DNA from: Formicarius rufipectus | Lineage: Eukaryota > Chordata > Aves > Passeriformes > Formicariidae | Direction: 5' to 3' | DNA length: 64,000 bases | Assembly (NCBI GenBank): GCA_013399695.1 | Contig: VXAU01001352.1 | Location: 438,404-502,403, forward strand | Shown: piece by piece, positions 10,341 through 23,700 of the stretch | How positions within the stretch are numbered: the stretch's first letter is position 1 | Layout: each line of letters begins with the position of its first letter | Position numbers and translations under genes: made by a program | The notes under the pieces: model-generated | Told to the model about the DNA's origin: nothing | The model's input: the letters and a program-made list of their open reading frames with translations, nothing else | Database searches by the model: none

Positions 10341-13300
10341 GAGAGGAGTAATAGCTTGGGTGTTGGTACTGGTTGTTGTTCAGAAATAATGCATTATTGT
10401 TTCAGGAAGAGGATGATGCTTGAGTCCAGGAGCACAGGTCTGCGGAATGATTTGGAATGAAGAGGGGGTAGCTGAGGCTTGAACAGCAGCTGATATGTTT
10501 GGGACAGGATGTAGGAAGTAACTGAGCAGAAGTCAGAGGATGAAAGGGACACAAAATGCCACAGTGTGACAAAAAATAAGTTGTGAATTGCCATCAAGGA
10601 CACAGTTATACAGATGCTGAAAGAGAAGAAGGAGTTGCTTAAACTTGAAACAGCACATGAGAAAACTGCAAATTACTAAATTCATCAAAGACAAGAAGGC
10701 AAGAGCAAGTGTCTCCTGTTAGAAGATTACCAATCTTTAGCCTTTTTTATGGAAAAAGTTTTACCAAAAGATCTTAAATAGCCTGTATATGAATGGCATG
10801 AAGAGGTAGTTGGAGGGGGAATAGCCATCAAATATTTATATTTAAGATTTCCTTGATGACATGGAATCTCTGTTGTTTAACTTTATTCCAAGTCCTTCCT
10901 CTCCTCAGGATAATCATGTTTGTACTATAGTAAATCTCTTGCCTTCCATTTATGAATGAACATCATAAACACCACCATCAATTTATTTGGTGGTCATTTC
11001 AGCTGTTGGAAGTATTTCATATCACAGGTCCCTCTGATTCCCATATAATCTGAATCAGTAGCATTCTGACTGATTGTTAATTCTTTCATCTCAAACCCAG
11101 GATTACATGGAGACTCTAAACTCAAATTATGTTTAACAGCTTTTGACATTTTGGATGTAAAAGTCATGAATAGCTGTAACTTGTTTTCTGGATGATTTGT
11201 GTGTCTGTACTTTGAGTAGAGAAGAGGAAATCTTTAATGTCATAAAATAGCCCAGGTGTGCAGAAAGTCACAATGACAGGTGTGACAACCTTGCTACAAA
11301 TTCCACATGCAGAGTAAAACAACCAAATAAATACCAAATAAAGGGGGCTGGAAAACAGTTCTGCTGCTTAAGTAATGGCGTTATTCATAGGAAAGTAGTT
11401 TGCAGTATTTGTAGCTATTCAGAAAATACAAACTTACTTCTTCTCACCCTAATTCCAACACATTGATCAAACACCAATTTGTTTTATATATTTCCATTAT
11501 GCAGGTGAAGGAGAAACTCATTCCTCACATGAAGTGCTCGGTGCTTCTAGACTCATGTAACTTATTTAATCATGATAGTTATGTGATACCATTATCTAGT
11601 AATCACTTTATCAAACTCTGGTGATCACCCAGAAGCAGCTTTGGGCAGGATTGTTGAGAACAATAGGGATTGATGAAGACAGAACTATTTGATATTGCTC
11701 ACTGAGCTCTCTGGCTTGCAGGCAGTAAATGCCACTGCTTTTCACATTTGAAACGTGAAAGATATATTCAGTTCAGTATAACTCTGTATTACATCTTCTG
11801 AAAAGGGAAACACTCTTGAACTCCATAACTCCTCTTGTTCTCCTCTGAAATAAAAAGCAAAGATATTCTGAACTTATTTCAGGGATGTGATGGTCCCTCT
11901 GTAGTTATAGCTGCAACCTGCATTGCATCACAAACCTGTCACACTGGGAAAAGCAGTACATTTTCTATTAGGAATCACTGACTTTCACACTCATGCAAAA
12001 AAAAATGTCATCTTATTTCACATGAACATCAGCTCTGTGAGTGAGTTTGAATATAAACCAACATATTCAGCACAAGTATAGGTACAGAAATAGAGCAGGA
12101 CTGGGATACAGTAAGATTCAGTCTCAAAAGACTCCCTAAGAGAAATGCAGATTCATTCACTAAAGTTAGCAGCTTATCTCTGCTCTTCAAGAGTCCTGAG
12201 GATGACAAGCAGGGATTCCATTGAGCTATCAATGTGCCTGATGCTGCCAGGCCAGATATTCAGTGCTCTCAGAATTTAGGAGCAAACTCCCAGTCTAGGT
12301 GCAAACTGGACACACTTGGGTAACACTTGAGGTGCTTCTCTTCTATGCAGAGAAGTAGAGTTTTGATCCTTAACCTGGATGTTTGCAGCTGAAATGCTTC
12401 CATTAAGAGTCCTTCGAGGGAAGCATGTGTGCAGCAACTGAAAATAGTAATATATTGTTTACCAAAGGCCTGAAAGGTTTAGAAATACTTCCGTTTCAGA
12501 CTGCTCTTTTGTGCAGGCTGCCAGTAAATGCTTGTGACCTTCCGAGCTGATCAATGACCAGGTGAATGAATAACAGAAGATGTCAGTGCTCCCCCGGTGG
12601 TCCTGCTGCAACAGGGGCTAAGGTCCATGTGCCTTCTGCTGACCCTGAAAGCCCCTTCCTCAGGGAGGCTTGGATTTTCCATCAGCTTGCATCCTGCCCT
12701 GATCCTGTGGTGTAAGTCAGTGTGGGTACCAGATGGGCATTGCTCACAGTACAGAAGAATTGAGTATGTGTGGAACACATACAGGGAAACTGCACCCATC
12801 ATCTGGATGCCTAATGGAAATAGGGGCTATTAAAATTGTCTCTCTTTTTGGAATGCAAATTGGTTTTGATAGTCAAAGTATTTTTGCACTCTTAAAATAA
12901 CTGCACACCAATGGAAGACAGACCTGCTCGTGGCAGTCAGGTCCCAAACAGAGGGGATGAAAATCGTGTATCTCCAGTGTTGCCAGTTGTGCACAGTGAG
13001 TAATTACAACAAATTCAATAAAAGCAGAGTAAATTATCATTAAGCAACTGTTCAGACACCTGTTTGACCTTTTGAGGGATTTTTGTTTCATGTTAATAGG
13101 TGAAAAAGAAGGATTGTGATGAAGTCCCTGGCATGAATGTTAGATATTTGTTTTCTTTTCTGGTGTGTCACAGACACACTGCACAACATTGAACCAGCCA
13201 TAGACCCATCCTGTACATCAGTTTCCATGTTGTCAACTCCTGTTTGTTAACAGAATTAGCTTATTAACAGTTCTGTGATGCTGAGATGATGAGATGGCAT

Positions 13301-13794
13301 ATCCTACAAATTTAAACAAGGTAAATACAGAAAGTGCAAGCAACCTCCTTATATTTCACAACTTCTTTCTTGTCGATTCTTTCCTGTCTTGGAGAATCAA
13401 ACATTTTGTTGAGGGTTTTTTTTTTGTGTATTATAAGCTGCAGTGAATAACATATACTTAACAAAATTGCACACTGCATTTGTTGTGAGCAGCACCTCAG
13501 TTCCTTTTCACTCCAGACAAGAAGAACATCATCACCAAGAAAATCACCGACCTCCATTTCCACCTCACTTTTATTTGGCAGCAGACAGTCAAGTTTGTCA
13601 TTGGCTTCCTCTAGTATTGTTCAGCTCATGCGGTATGAGATCACATTAAAGAAGATTGTTGCAATTTGTCTCATCTTGTGGTGAAAACACATGCTGTCCC
13701 TATGCACTCAAGCCATACTTCCAGTATGAGTGATTGAGTGGACCTAAGGAATGCTGAGTAAATATGTTACTGCAATTAGGGCTTGAGGAGGGGG
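10341..13794. other. Intronic DNA with no recognised feature
   Basis: Only short chance frames are present. The overlapping frames on both strands at 12551-12833 lie in a locally GC-richer patch and match nothing known. I saw no repeat or RNA gene. Confidence 0.5.
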
Positions 13795-13832
13795 AAAAAA
13801 ACCAACAAACCAAACCAAACCAAACAAAAAAG
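13795..13832. repeat. (CCAAA)n microsatellite
   Basis: Short impure array of CCAAA units flanked by A runs. Weakly purified, so probably of low variability. Confidence 0.85.
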
Positions 13833-14119
13833 TGTATCCAGTACTTTCCATTCCTTTTTCATTTGTGCTCAAAAAGCATACGTGATCTTTCCCTTGTACT
13901 CACAGTGTTTAGCAGACAAAATAGCCTTGAAAATTTTACCACATTGAGAGCCTCTTTCTGAAATGGTTTACCTGCTGCCTGTAAAACAAAAGAGAATCTG
14001 GCCCTGTAAATATTAAAATTCATTTTTTAAAGTAAACTAGTAAAACTCATTTTTATTTGTATTTTGTGCTCAATGCAGAGATGTCTGAAACATATTACTC
14101 TAGAAAAGGGTGCTGCAAG

Positions 14120-14285
14120 ATAGGAATCTCTTCTCTATGTCATACAGTGGTTTGATTTTGCATTTAAATAACATCTTTCACCCAAGATCTTGCGAGTTTT
14201 TAAAGCTATTAATTTAGCCTCACAAGAGACCTGTAGAGAAGTTACAAATGAACAGTAGATAACAGTAGATGTAATAGTAGATAAC
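14120..14285 (-). repeat. Possible MIR/L2-like relic with a short tandem repeat
   Basis: TTTTTAAAGCTATTAATTTA followed by GCCTCACAAGAGACCTGTAG resembles the amniote motif of the type 'aaagcactttaca ... cctcacaacaccctgtgaggtag'. Directly after it, AACAGTAGAT is tandemly repeated at 14251-14270, with a degenerate further copy to 14284. The relic call is weak; the small tandem repeat is plain. Confidence 0.3.
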
Positions 14286-15099
14286 TTAATAATAGGTTTA
14301 TCTTTCTTCTGTGGTCACGGAGACCAACACAAAGCCCTGTTTTATTTTCTGTATGAATATTAGTTTGTGATGCTTCTGATTTTTGAATGGCAAACCAAGA
14401 GACCTTGGGTTTCATTTTCAGAGAAAGTGAACATCTGAAATTGTTCTTCATTTCAGCTAAAATTCCAAGTGCTTAGAAAGAAAATCAAGTGTGTGTAGCC
14501 TCAAATTAGTTTCCCATAAACAGGGTCTCTGTGGTCAGTGAGCTACTTCAGAAAACATTACCTGAGGTATTTTACCTCATGTTACACAGTTTGTGTCTGG
14601 CCACATAGATATGGATAGACCCAAGCTCCTCTGTCTTTGCTTTCAGATGACCAGGTATGAGGTAGCCCAAGTGTGGAAGCAGAATGAATAAAGTTAATGG
14701 CCTGCAAAGGATTTGTTGAATTTCCAGTTTTCTGATGGAAATATAATAAAGGGCAGTCTTTTCCTCTTATATGGCTTCAAAGATGACTCCAAGCTGTATA
14801 TTTTTGACAAGAATCTATACTCAGATTTTGTTTAAAATGTCATTAGCTTAACTACCCGTTGGTATTTAGAGAACAGGCATTAAGTCAAGCTATTTGAGGA
14901 GCTGTAACACCAGTAACTGATGCTTTAATTGATGAACAGCAACAGAGGAATGCAGTCAGTGTCTTGTTGCTCCAGTGTTTTGGGAAGAACTTTTTGCAGA
15001 CACATTGCTCTCTGGCAATGAGAAGCACAGCCCGAGTGCTGGCTGCATTGAGGTTGTAATGGTGGAGAACATTGTTCTTTATACTCACCCTTGTTTACT

Positions 15100-16259
15100 G
15101 AACTCAACAGGAGTAACCCACCTGGCTGATCAAAGAAAGTCATCTGATGTGATCTTCTTGGAGCTCAGGAAAGCTTTCCATACTGTCCCTCCCAGGACCC
15201 TTCTGGACAAGCTGTCCATCCCACAGCTGGATAAACACACCATGTGGTAGGGACCAATTGGCTCATGGGTTGGGCACAGAGGGTGACAGTGACAGGGCTG
15301 ACATCAGACTGGTGACCTGTCCCTAGTGGGTTCCACAGGGCTCCATCCTTGGCCCTGTGCTCTTCAACAGCTTCATCAGTGACCTGGACACAGCACTGGA
15401 AGGGACACTGAGCAAGTTTGGTGATGAACCCGAACTGGGAGGAGCTGTTGAGTCTCTGGAAGGCAGGGAGGCCCTGCAGAGAGACCTGGACAGATCAGAG
15501 GGCTGGGAATCACCAACCATGGGAAGTTCAACAAGGGGAAGTGCTGGATTGTGCCCCTGGGATGGGGCAACCCTGGATGGACAGACAGACTGGGGAATGA
15601 GAGGCTGGAAAGCAGTGCCATGTAAAGGGACCAGAGGGTACTGGTTGGTGGCCAGCTGGGCACCAGTCAGTGCCTTGGAACCAGGAGGGACATCCCTGTC
15701 CTGGGGGGCATCAGGGGAGGGAGGAGATTGTCCCACTCTGCCCTGCACTGGGGCGGCCCCACCTGCAACATTGGGGCAGTTTGGGGGGCACAATGGAAGG
15801 GAGATACTGAGCCATTGGAGAGTGTCCAAAGGAGGGCAACGAGGATGGGGAAGGGCCTGCAGGGGAAGCATGTGAGGACACTGAGGACACTTGGTGTGTT
15901 CAGCTGGAGAAGACTGAGAGGAGATCTCACTGCAGGTACAACTTCCTCAGGAGGAGCAGGAACTACTCTCTGCTCTGTGAAGACCAGGGACAGCACCCAG
16001 GGAATGGCTAGAGTTGTGTCAGGGCAGGTTTAGGTTGGATATTAGAAAAGGTTCTTCCCCCAGAGGGTGGTGGGCACTGCCCAGGCTCCCCAGGGCAGTG
16101 GGCAGAGCACCAAGGCTGGCAGAGCTGCAGGAGTGTTTGGACAAAACCCTCCGGCAAAGAGTGTGACTCTTGGGAATGGTCCTGTGCAGGGTCAAGAGTT
16201 GGACTTGATGATCCTTTTGGGTCCCTTCCAACTCAGCATATTCTGCAGTTCTGTGATTT
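15100..16259 (+). mobile_element. CR1 LINE, 5'-truncated 3' end (dead reverse transcriptase)
   Basis: This is a chicken-repeat-1 non-LTR retrotransposon fragment. The first part encodes a decayed reverse-transcriptase palm segment (DVIFLELRKAFHTV at about 15145-15186; the family has DVVYLDFSKAFDTV) and meets a TAG stop at 15248. After a one-base loss near 15328 in the usual P-Q-G-S stretch, the frame resumes with SILGPVLFNSFISDLD. The catalytic FADD is altered to FGDE at 15417-15428, so the enzyme is inactive. The untranslated tail follows, with GGACTTGATGATCCTTTTGG at 16201-16220 and TTCTGTGATTT at the end, typical of CR1. It is more GC-rich than its surroundings. The truncated start near 15100 is approximate. 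Confidence 0.93.
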
Positions 16260-17105
16260 GTTGACTGGGTTTAGGACCAAGTCCAAATACCTAAGAAATA
16301 TGTATGTTATTGCAAAGCAAAATCTACTTTAGATTCATTTCCAAGGCACCAGCAGTCAGCAGGACCAAAAACTATTTTAAAAATGCCAAGAGTAGGTTGG
16401 TGATTAATGAGGAATTTATTTTATTCTGCAGTGTCTCTTATTTAACTGAATGCCTCTGGAGACATGCCTTAAACAGCAAGGCACTGTCTTAGACTAGTAT
16501 GGTAGATTTTCATCTCACGTTGACTCCATTAAAGTAAGCTTCTATAAACAGACATCAATTACAACCAGTTTAAAGGGTTTTAAAATGTAATCCAGCAGTG
16601 CTGCTTAACTAAATGAATCCTGAGAACTGATCTCCAGTGAATTAATAGAGCAGTGTGTGGAGAGCTCACTACGAATCTGAGTTAATGACTGGAGAAGATC
16701 AAATTAATTACAACTGTCTCTGAGGACCTGCAGGGAAGAAGTCCCTCACATCAGCTAAGGTTTGATTAACTCTTCAGGTACCAAAGAGAGATTTTCTACA
16801 AGTTATTTTTTAAGTACGTGGTGGTGAGACAGTGGAGTGTATCAGGCTGGCATTTCTCAGGTGACATGTGACCTCTGTAAGGAGTGACCGTGGTGAATTT
16901 TCCTGCAAATTACACATTTGTTTTTGGCTCTCTGTTTAATTGAGGAATTTCTATCAAATAGTCATGCCAATATCATACCAAGACTATAACAAAGTGACTG
17001 CATGGCATTTTCTCTGCATGATAGTATAGAGGCCATTGGAATGATAGGTACCCCTTCTGAATAAACATACAAGCCTAAGCCACTGAGGTCCTTCTGAGTT
17101 TTTGC
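16260..17105. other. Intronic DNA with no recognised feature
   Basis: Ordinary AT-rich spacer between the CR1 copy and a triplet array. No coding or repeat signal beyond short chance frames. Confidence 0.5.
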
Positions 17106-17184
17106 ATTATTATTTATTGTTGTTATTATTATCATCATCATAACCGTTGTAATAATAATAATTCATAAATTGTTATTATTATTA
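17106..17184. repeat. (ATT)n/(ATC)n/(AAT)n compound microsatellite with inverted arrangement
   Basis: TTATTATTAT at 17123-17132 and TTATTATTATT at 17173-17183 flank a central AATAATAATAATT at 17151-17163. The central block could pair with either flank, giving two mutually exclusive hairpins. An ATC triplet run lies between the first two. Confidence 0.9.
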
Positions 17185-17619
17185 GGACAAATGTGTTTGC
17201 TGTCATAGTGTCAAAGAAGGAGTGATTACTGAATTAATTAATGAGTAGAATAAGAAGATGCAACCGTTGGTTTAAAGCAAGGCTGTGCTAATGCACTTAT
17301 GAGGCCAAGAAGGCACACTGGTCTATGGGAAATGAACTGATTCTGTTCTGAGAAAGTAGATATCCAGGTTACCAAAAGCTCCAAGCCATAACTGATGGCA
17401 ATTGACCATCTCAGAAGAAATTTATATGAGCATTGATCTACACTTTCATCTTCTCAGAGACAAACTCCTTCTTCAACTTTCACTTCTTATCCCTTGACCA
17501 CATCCAGGACAGCTGACATTTAATTTTGTAGAACTGTAAAGTCAGCATTCTGTGTGAGGGACAGGTCAAGCCAAAGTGTCACCAGAGCTGACCAGGACAC
17601 ACTAATATGGGATGTCTTC

Positions 17620-18022
17620 TAGAATCATGGAACGGGTAATGTTGGAAGGGACCATAGTGGGTCATCTGGTCCAAGCTCCCTGCTCAACCAGGCACAGGAT
17701 TGTATCCAGATGTTTTTGTGTAACTCCAGTGAGGGAGACTCCACAGCCTCTCTGGTCGATCGGTTCTTCTTCGTATTCTGGTGGAATTTCCTGTGCATCA
17801 GCTTCTGCCCTTTGCCTCTTCTCCTATTGCTGAGTACCACCAAGAAGAGCCTGGCTATATCCTCGTCTCTCTCCCTTCAGACACTTACAGATATTTATAG
17901 CGTCTATTCTCAACTTTTTCTTCTCAAAATTGAATAAGCCCAACTCTCTCAGCCTACCCTTGTAAGAGAGGTGCTCCAGTCCCCTAATCATCTTTCTTGC
18001 CCTCTGCTGAATCCAACCTCAT
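17620..18022 (-). mobile_element. CR1 LINE 3' fragment, inverted
   Basis: Read on the minus strand this is the CR1 3' region. The + strand begins TCTAGAATCATGGAACGGG and GTTGGAAGGGACCATAGTGG, the reverse complement of the CR1 terminus. It continues through CTCTCTCAGCCTACCCTTGT and GAGAGGTGCTCCAGTCCC to CCCTCTGCTGAATCC, which belong to the segment that, read on the coding strand, encodes roughly G-L-E-H-L-S-Y-x-x-R-L-R-E-L-G-L. It is about 400 bp, truncated at its own 5' end near 18022, and more diverged than the copy at 15100. The two copies face each other tail to tail, 1.4 kb apart. Confidence 0.85.
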
Positions 18023-21000
18023 GGCAAAATTCTCTCAGGTTTCTCTGCAGAGGCTGAGTAGGTATGTACAACTGGAAGAAGATTTTTTTTTTTCCCCCCA
18101 GAAATACACACATATTTGCACCAGGAAGCATAAAGACATGCCTCCAGCCTGTGAACCACATTAGCTGACTGTAATGGCAACTGGCTGCCGCAGATTTAAA
18201 TTCATTCTCTCTCCATGCTTTCGAATTACTCAAAGCTTTAAAGAGTACACGGCTTGCTTTTATATTCAGCAAGTGTTCAGTTCCCGGGCTTTCTCCTCAC
18301 AAAACTGCAATAATAAAATCCTGCAATGCATTCCCCTTTACAGTACATTAGGAGGGTAATGGGGGTGCTGTCAAGCAGGAGAGTAAGGAAGGCTAAAGAA
18401 CAGATAATTATCAGAGGCCTACAGTGAAGAAGGTATCTTCACTAAGAAGGGAAGGTGCTGAACTGCTCCTAAACTCTTAGGCAGCATTTATAGTAGGAAT
18501 AACCAATACAAGCAGTCCTTTCTGCCTCATCCAATCACTGAAGCTCCAAAAGGAGTTTAGAGGAAAAGAAGTGATGTGCTGAGTTTTAGCAGTTTCCAAA
18601 GCTCTTTCTTTAGAAGCATGGCAAATTAGGTATATGATGACATGATGGTTACCCTGGAATCAATGGGAAAACCTCCTTCCTATGAAGAGAATACAATGAT
18701 TCAGCAAAAAGAACTGAAAAATAGCCTCAACACCCTGATTTTCACAGACTGACATCAATATTTTTGTGGAAGAAAAGGATATTTTCCACAAAATCTGTAG
18801 CATAAAGAGAAAATCCCTAATGTTAGATTTTGAAGATATTTGTTTTTCTGCTCTAATGTGTTGCTTCTATTGCATTTGGTCATTGTGTACATATATCATA
18901 TACTTTCTTATCCAGAAAATACTCTATTTGGTTTTATAATTCCATGTGTTAAAACCCTAAAGCCATTTTTTTTGTCCAAAATGTTACTTTTCATCCAGCA
19001 GACTCTGGATTTAAGTGGCCATATTTTTTTCCCAGAAAAATTATGAACCTGAATTCAGAAAAATTGAAAAAGCACCGTTTTCCAGATTTCTTTTTTTTTT
19101 TACAATGGCCTTCATTACTTACAATATGCTTTATTTTTTGTTTGTGTATACATAGAATTGTTTCAAATTAAAGCTCTTTCCCTACATCTCATTTTCAAAA
19201 ACTTTTTAAAAACTTTTGTTTGGTCACTGGAACTTAATACATTGCTCCAGTACCTGTCTCATCAGTGGCCTCAACACAACAGTAACGTCATTGTTCTCCT
19301 CTTGCATATGGGGTGTCTCTGCTTCCAGCAGTTTTTTGGGAAGCAGCTGTACTCTGGAAGTTCTGAAATGCATCACAATAAGCAGCTTTAACCTGCAAGA
19401 GGCACTTCTTTTGGAGAAATATCCTCTTACCTTGCCCATTGGTGTATCATTGTACATTTTGTACTGTGTTAAAATGGATTTAAACCCAGCTTACTAGGCG
19501 AGTCAGGTTACCTCTTATGACTGCCCAGTCCCTCACAAGATTTGCCATTTTGCTGTCATAATTGCTTGTTTCCTTGTTGGAAAACAGTATTAATTATGAG
19601 AGAAAATGGGAACCCTTTTGGGCACTGCAGTGGTCATGTTCTCCTGTGTCTGCTTTTGACCTATCAGAGACTGCTAAAAATGCCCCTCTCAGAGGATTAT
19701 GCCCAAGTGTCAAGCTGTCAGTTTGCTAGTTCTTAATCCATTTGACATGTACTATATTGTTATGGTATATGCCTGATTTTCTAAAAGGGAAGTCTGAGGA
19801 GTTCATGTCATCACAATTTCTTTGTACCACAAACTTGTAGCTCTCGTGGACACTGTAAGTCAGAGTTGTCCATCTGAGCCTGTTTTTCATAAAGCCACAT
19901 TGATTGGTGCTATTTGTTTTCCTGTTTCTTAATTAAGAGAAGTCAATACCATCTTTTTCATTACTTTTTAGGGGGATTGAACTCTGTTTAGCATCTTCTT
20001 TACAGAACATTTGTGTCTTTTCTGCTTAATTTTAAGACTTTTAACCACATTTATCTAATAATGGGCCTGGAACATTACTGGATTTTTCCTTACTCTTAGA
20101 ATACCTTTTAAATAATGTTATTGTTTCTGCTCTTGGGCCTGTCATAAATTTTCCTGGATATTTTCATTTATGACATTAATTCTTTACATAATAAACCTTT
20201 ACTTCAGACCAATTATTTTCTTTTATTTTTTTTCTTAATGGATGTTTGTGGTTTTTCCTTATTCTTCTCTTTGTTTTTTTTCTATTAAATGGGCACTATT
20301 TTAGCCAGAACTGTCTTTCTGAATTATGCCTCTTTGCTATCAAATGGTGATTTTCCTCATATTTTTCCTATATGCTTTTCTCTCTCAGTCAGGCTTTGTT
20401 CAAATTGTTTGATTTCAATAATTCTTCTCTTGAAACCTCAGATGTAGATATTAGTAAGGGTTCAGTTCTTTACATGCCATCAGGAACCTGATGAACCAAA
20501 CTTGTGGGTGATCTCTGGTCCCTCATCACTCACCAGATGTTTAGATGTTGATTCATCTTCACCTGTTATTAGGAGGTCCAAATTATGGTGCTGCATTCTG
20601 TATGCAACACATTTTTAATTTTGAAGGATTGTCTGCAGGCTTTAGAAACTATGATTGATTGATTGGTTGGTGTTTCTTTCACTAATTAACTACAGGAATT
20701 TATCACATAACTTGTCACTTCTTCCATCTATCCCCTCCCTCCCTTCGTATATTGAATGACAAAAGCATCCTGCCGTGACTGGTTGGTTTATAGTAGACTC
20801 CTGCCAGGGCTTCTATAATGAGCAAATAATCCACACTGCATGGAAATTAGAAATACAGGGAAATTGTAACTGAATTTAATAACTTTTTTATGCATTTTAA
20901 AGTTCCTGTTGCTTCATTTGATGTAATTCAGCACTTCCTGATGTTTGATTGTGATTCAGGCTCCAGTATCCCTTAACTATGGATTTAATTATGTTTCTCT

Positions 21001-23569
21001 AATGACATCACAGTAAAATTTGAGGCTGCCACAGTGTATTTTGCCCAAGTGCAAGTACATTCTCTATTGCTTACCTTTTGCTTGTCATTATTACTTGTAT
21101 TGAACTCCACTGTCTTGTAAAACACTTTACAGCCTTTAACACTACACCAAACAAAGAGCAGGGATTGAGATTCCATAAATTTGAAGGAAGAGGCATCCTA
21201 ACTGTTTTGAAACCATAGCAACTTCAGCAGCCTCAGAAGAAAACACACAAGAAACAAACTACAGTTCATATGGTACTCTCAGTGAGTGGTTGACCTTTGC
21301 AGAGGATTAAAGAAGGAAGGAGCCTTGGCAAGACATGGACCATCTGAGTTGTGGCTTCATGGAGTGAGGAGTATGTAGAAGACCCAGACGGAGAGCAGGA
21401 AACCGGGTGGACAACAATGACAACACCTAATAGAAGATGAGAAACCAGAACTAGGATGAAAGAAGAGCTAACTTGAAAAGATTTCTAAATGGCAAGAGTT
21501 GGATAGAGGATATTTGAGAAAAATAATTTTAGCATTATAGTCAAATACAAGGAGATTTTGAAAATGATAAGAGACATGAGCTTGGTGAGGAAGTAGAGAG
21601 GAGAAGTGAGGTGGTTCATATGAGGGGAGAGTAACAGTAGCTGATTTCTGAGCATCCTTCTGCAGCACAGGGAGAAGAAAGAGGACAAAGCAGCCCAGCA
21701 AACAGCTATGAATAGTCAGAAAGGCAGAGATGAGAAAGGTGGTTTTGCACAGTGAGGAACAAAGCAAATTATGAAGGTCAGTCACAATCAAAGTCATCTT
21801 GCCAGAGCAAAATATCAATTAGAGATTACATTGGAGGCCTGAGGAGAAGGGACTGAGGTAATGTTGTCAGTCTTGACAGAAAAAGAGGAGAATTAAGGAA
21901 GAGAAGGAACTAATTTTTGCAATGTAAATTCCTCGTGGCAGAAATCTGTCTATTGCATTTCTCTGTAAAACATCATGCAAGTTTATGACTCTGAATCAAT
22001 CATACATTCTGGGGACAGAAAGCCGGTAATGGCAAACATAGTCCTAAAAAGAGAGAAGATGAGGTGGATTGAATGGGACAGCAGGGTGGGAAAAACCCTC
22101 TGGGAATCACAAGCTTAGGGGCTATAGCTGAAGGTGTAACAGCAAATGCAAACAACCTCAAAAGGCTTGGCAAAAAAAAAGTGAAAAAATGTTAGGAGCA
22201 AGAAAGAAAAACAATTAGAATGTATGAAAATCAGCAAGTAATTAAGGTGATACCTCTGTGCCACAATACAAGAATTCAGGTTCCTCATGCTGGTAAATTA
22301 TCACCAGTCCCCAACCAGGACACTGACTTCTGCCAAGGAAGGACACTGGAAACAGAAAGTGATGGAAACCCAAGGAATGTTCTGTGGAAAAAGAGATTAT
22401 CAGCTCTGTCAGGCAGGTGCAATAGCTCAAGATCTCTGAGTTTTTGCTTTGACACCACTCTGAGCCCCCGAACAGCAGCGATCAGGCATCCAGGGTGTGT
22501 TACCACACAAAAACATGATTGCTGTACCAGGTGCTACCACTAGTCGCTGCTTCATTACTAGGTTGGGTTGTTAACTATGAGAACAAATAGTTTCAGGCTT
22601 TGGATGGTCAATTTCACCGTGCCATGCAAAATAACATGCCATCCTCCACCTGCCAAGCACCTGAAGTGTCTCAGCACCAGCTGTGAGATGGATCATTTCT
22701 AGTCTGTACAGACAGGTCGGAGGGAATTCGTCCGCATGGATTGAAGAGCTGGGATCATTTGCTTTGTGTTCACCTGGTGCCATGAATATTTTCCTATACC
22801 CAGGGAATGATTTCATAGGCATGGAATTACATGAAAAGCACTGGTTCTTGATATTTTACCAGCAGAATGGATGTTGGTGCACCTCCATAGGTGACTCTCA
22901 ATTATCACAGCTGCACAATCACTGTGCTCTTTTCTTGCTGGAAAAGCATTCCTGACAATATAATATCCATGTTCTCAGAGAGAACAATCCTGCACTGGGA
23001 AGTGTTCACATGGGGAATAATTCTCCCATGGAATAATTTTCAGTAAAAATAGGAGGAAGGTAATAATCCAAGGAAGAGATGTTACTGGGCTTTTCTTGGA
23101 ATATAACTATTCTCCAGTGTACTAGAAATGTATTGTTGTTACTTTTAAGCTGAAAAAGGATAACTGGACTGATCACTCCTTAACCTGAAGTTGTTCTGTA
23201 CTTGAAAAGTCATAGATGGTTATGCAGCTGACCAAGCTAATGTACCATAACTGTGCCCACATAAGATATTTATAATTCCTATTATTTGAACTGTCAGAAC
23301 CATAGGGTATATTCTGGGAGAAAAGAGAAGGAAAACACAGGTTTCTATCTGGAACAGCTTCCTGGCTGTCCCCTTTATACCAGCAACCAAGTGCTGATGA
23401 GGCAGGGACCAGGCCTACCATAGCTCTCCTGTTAAGTGCACACCAAACAGTGTAAGGTATATAAAGCACTTCCAGTCACATGCAAAAAACCACTTCCATA
23501 AGTTCAACCTGGCAGGCTGCTGTGGCAGTAAAGCACCATTCCAGCTGAAAAGTGAGTCATTTTGTGAGT
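18023..23569. other. Intronic DNA with no recognised feature
   Basis: Long AT-rich stretch, notably T-rich on the + strand between about 19900 and 20450. The open frames at 19158-19497, 21468-21818 and 22220-22543 are short, conflict with each other and match nothing I know. No mobile element could be assigned. Confidence 0.5.
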
Positions 23570-23700
23570 CTAAGGACACAGAAATTGCCATATTGCATTG
23601 GAGCAGGAATCCATCTACCTTAATGTCCAGTCTCCAGCATTGACCTCCTTCAGAAAATGATGTCTGACAGTAATCTCACTGATAAATTTTTCATGCAAGA
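23570..23700 (+). mobile_element. Ancient sauropsid retroposon relic
   Basis: The sequence AATTGCCATATTGCATTGGA, CAGGAATCCATCTACC, then TGTCCAGTCTCCAGCATTGA follows the order of an old sauropsid repeat segment (roughly 'gccatactgg-tcagacc--ggtccatctag-ccagtatcctgtctcc-acagtggcc'). It is assigned from memory and heavily diverged; the exact family is not known to me. Confidence 0.45.

Noticed and set aside
15323..15996. 182-codon and 109-codon minus-strand frames
   Set aside because: They lie antisense within the CR1 element and reflect its higher GC content.
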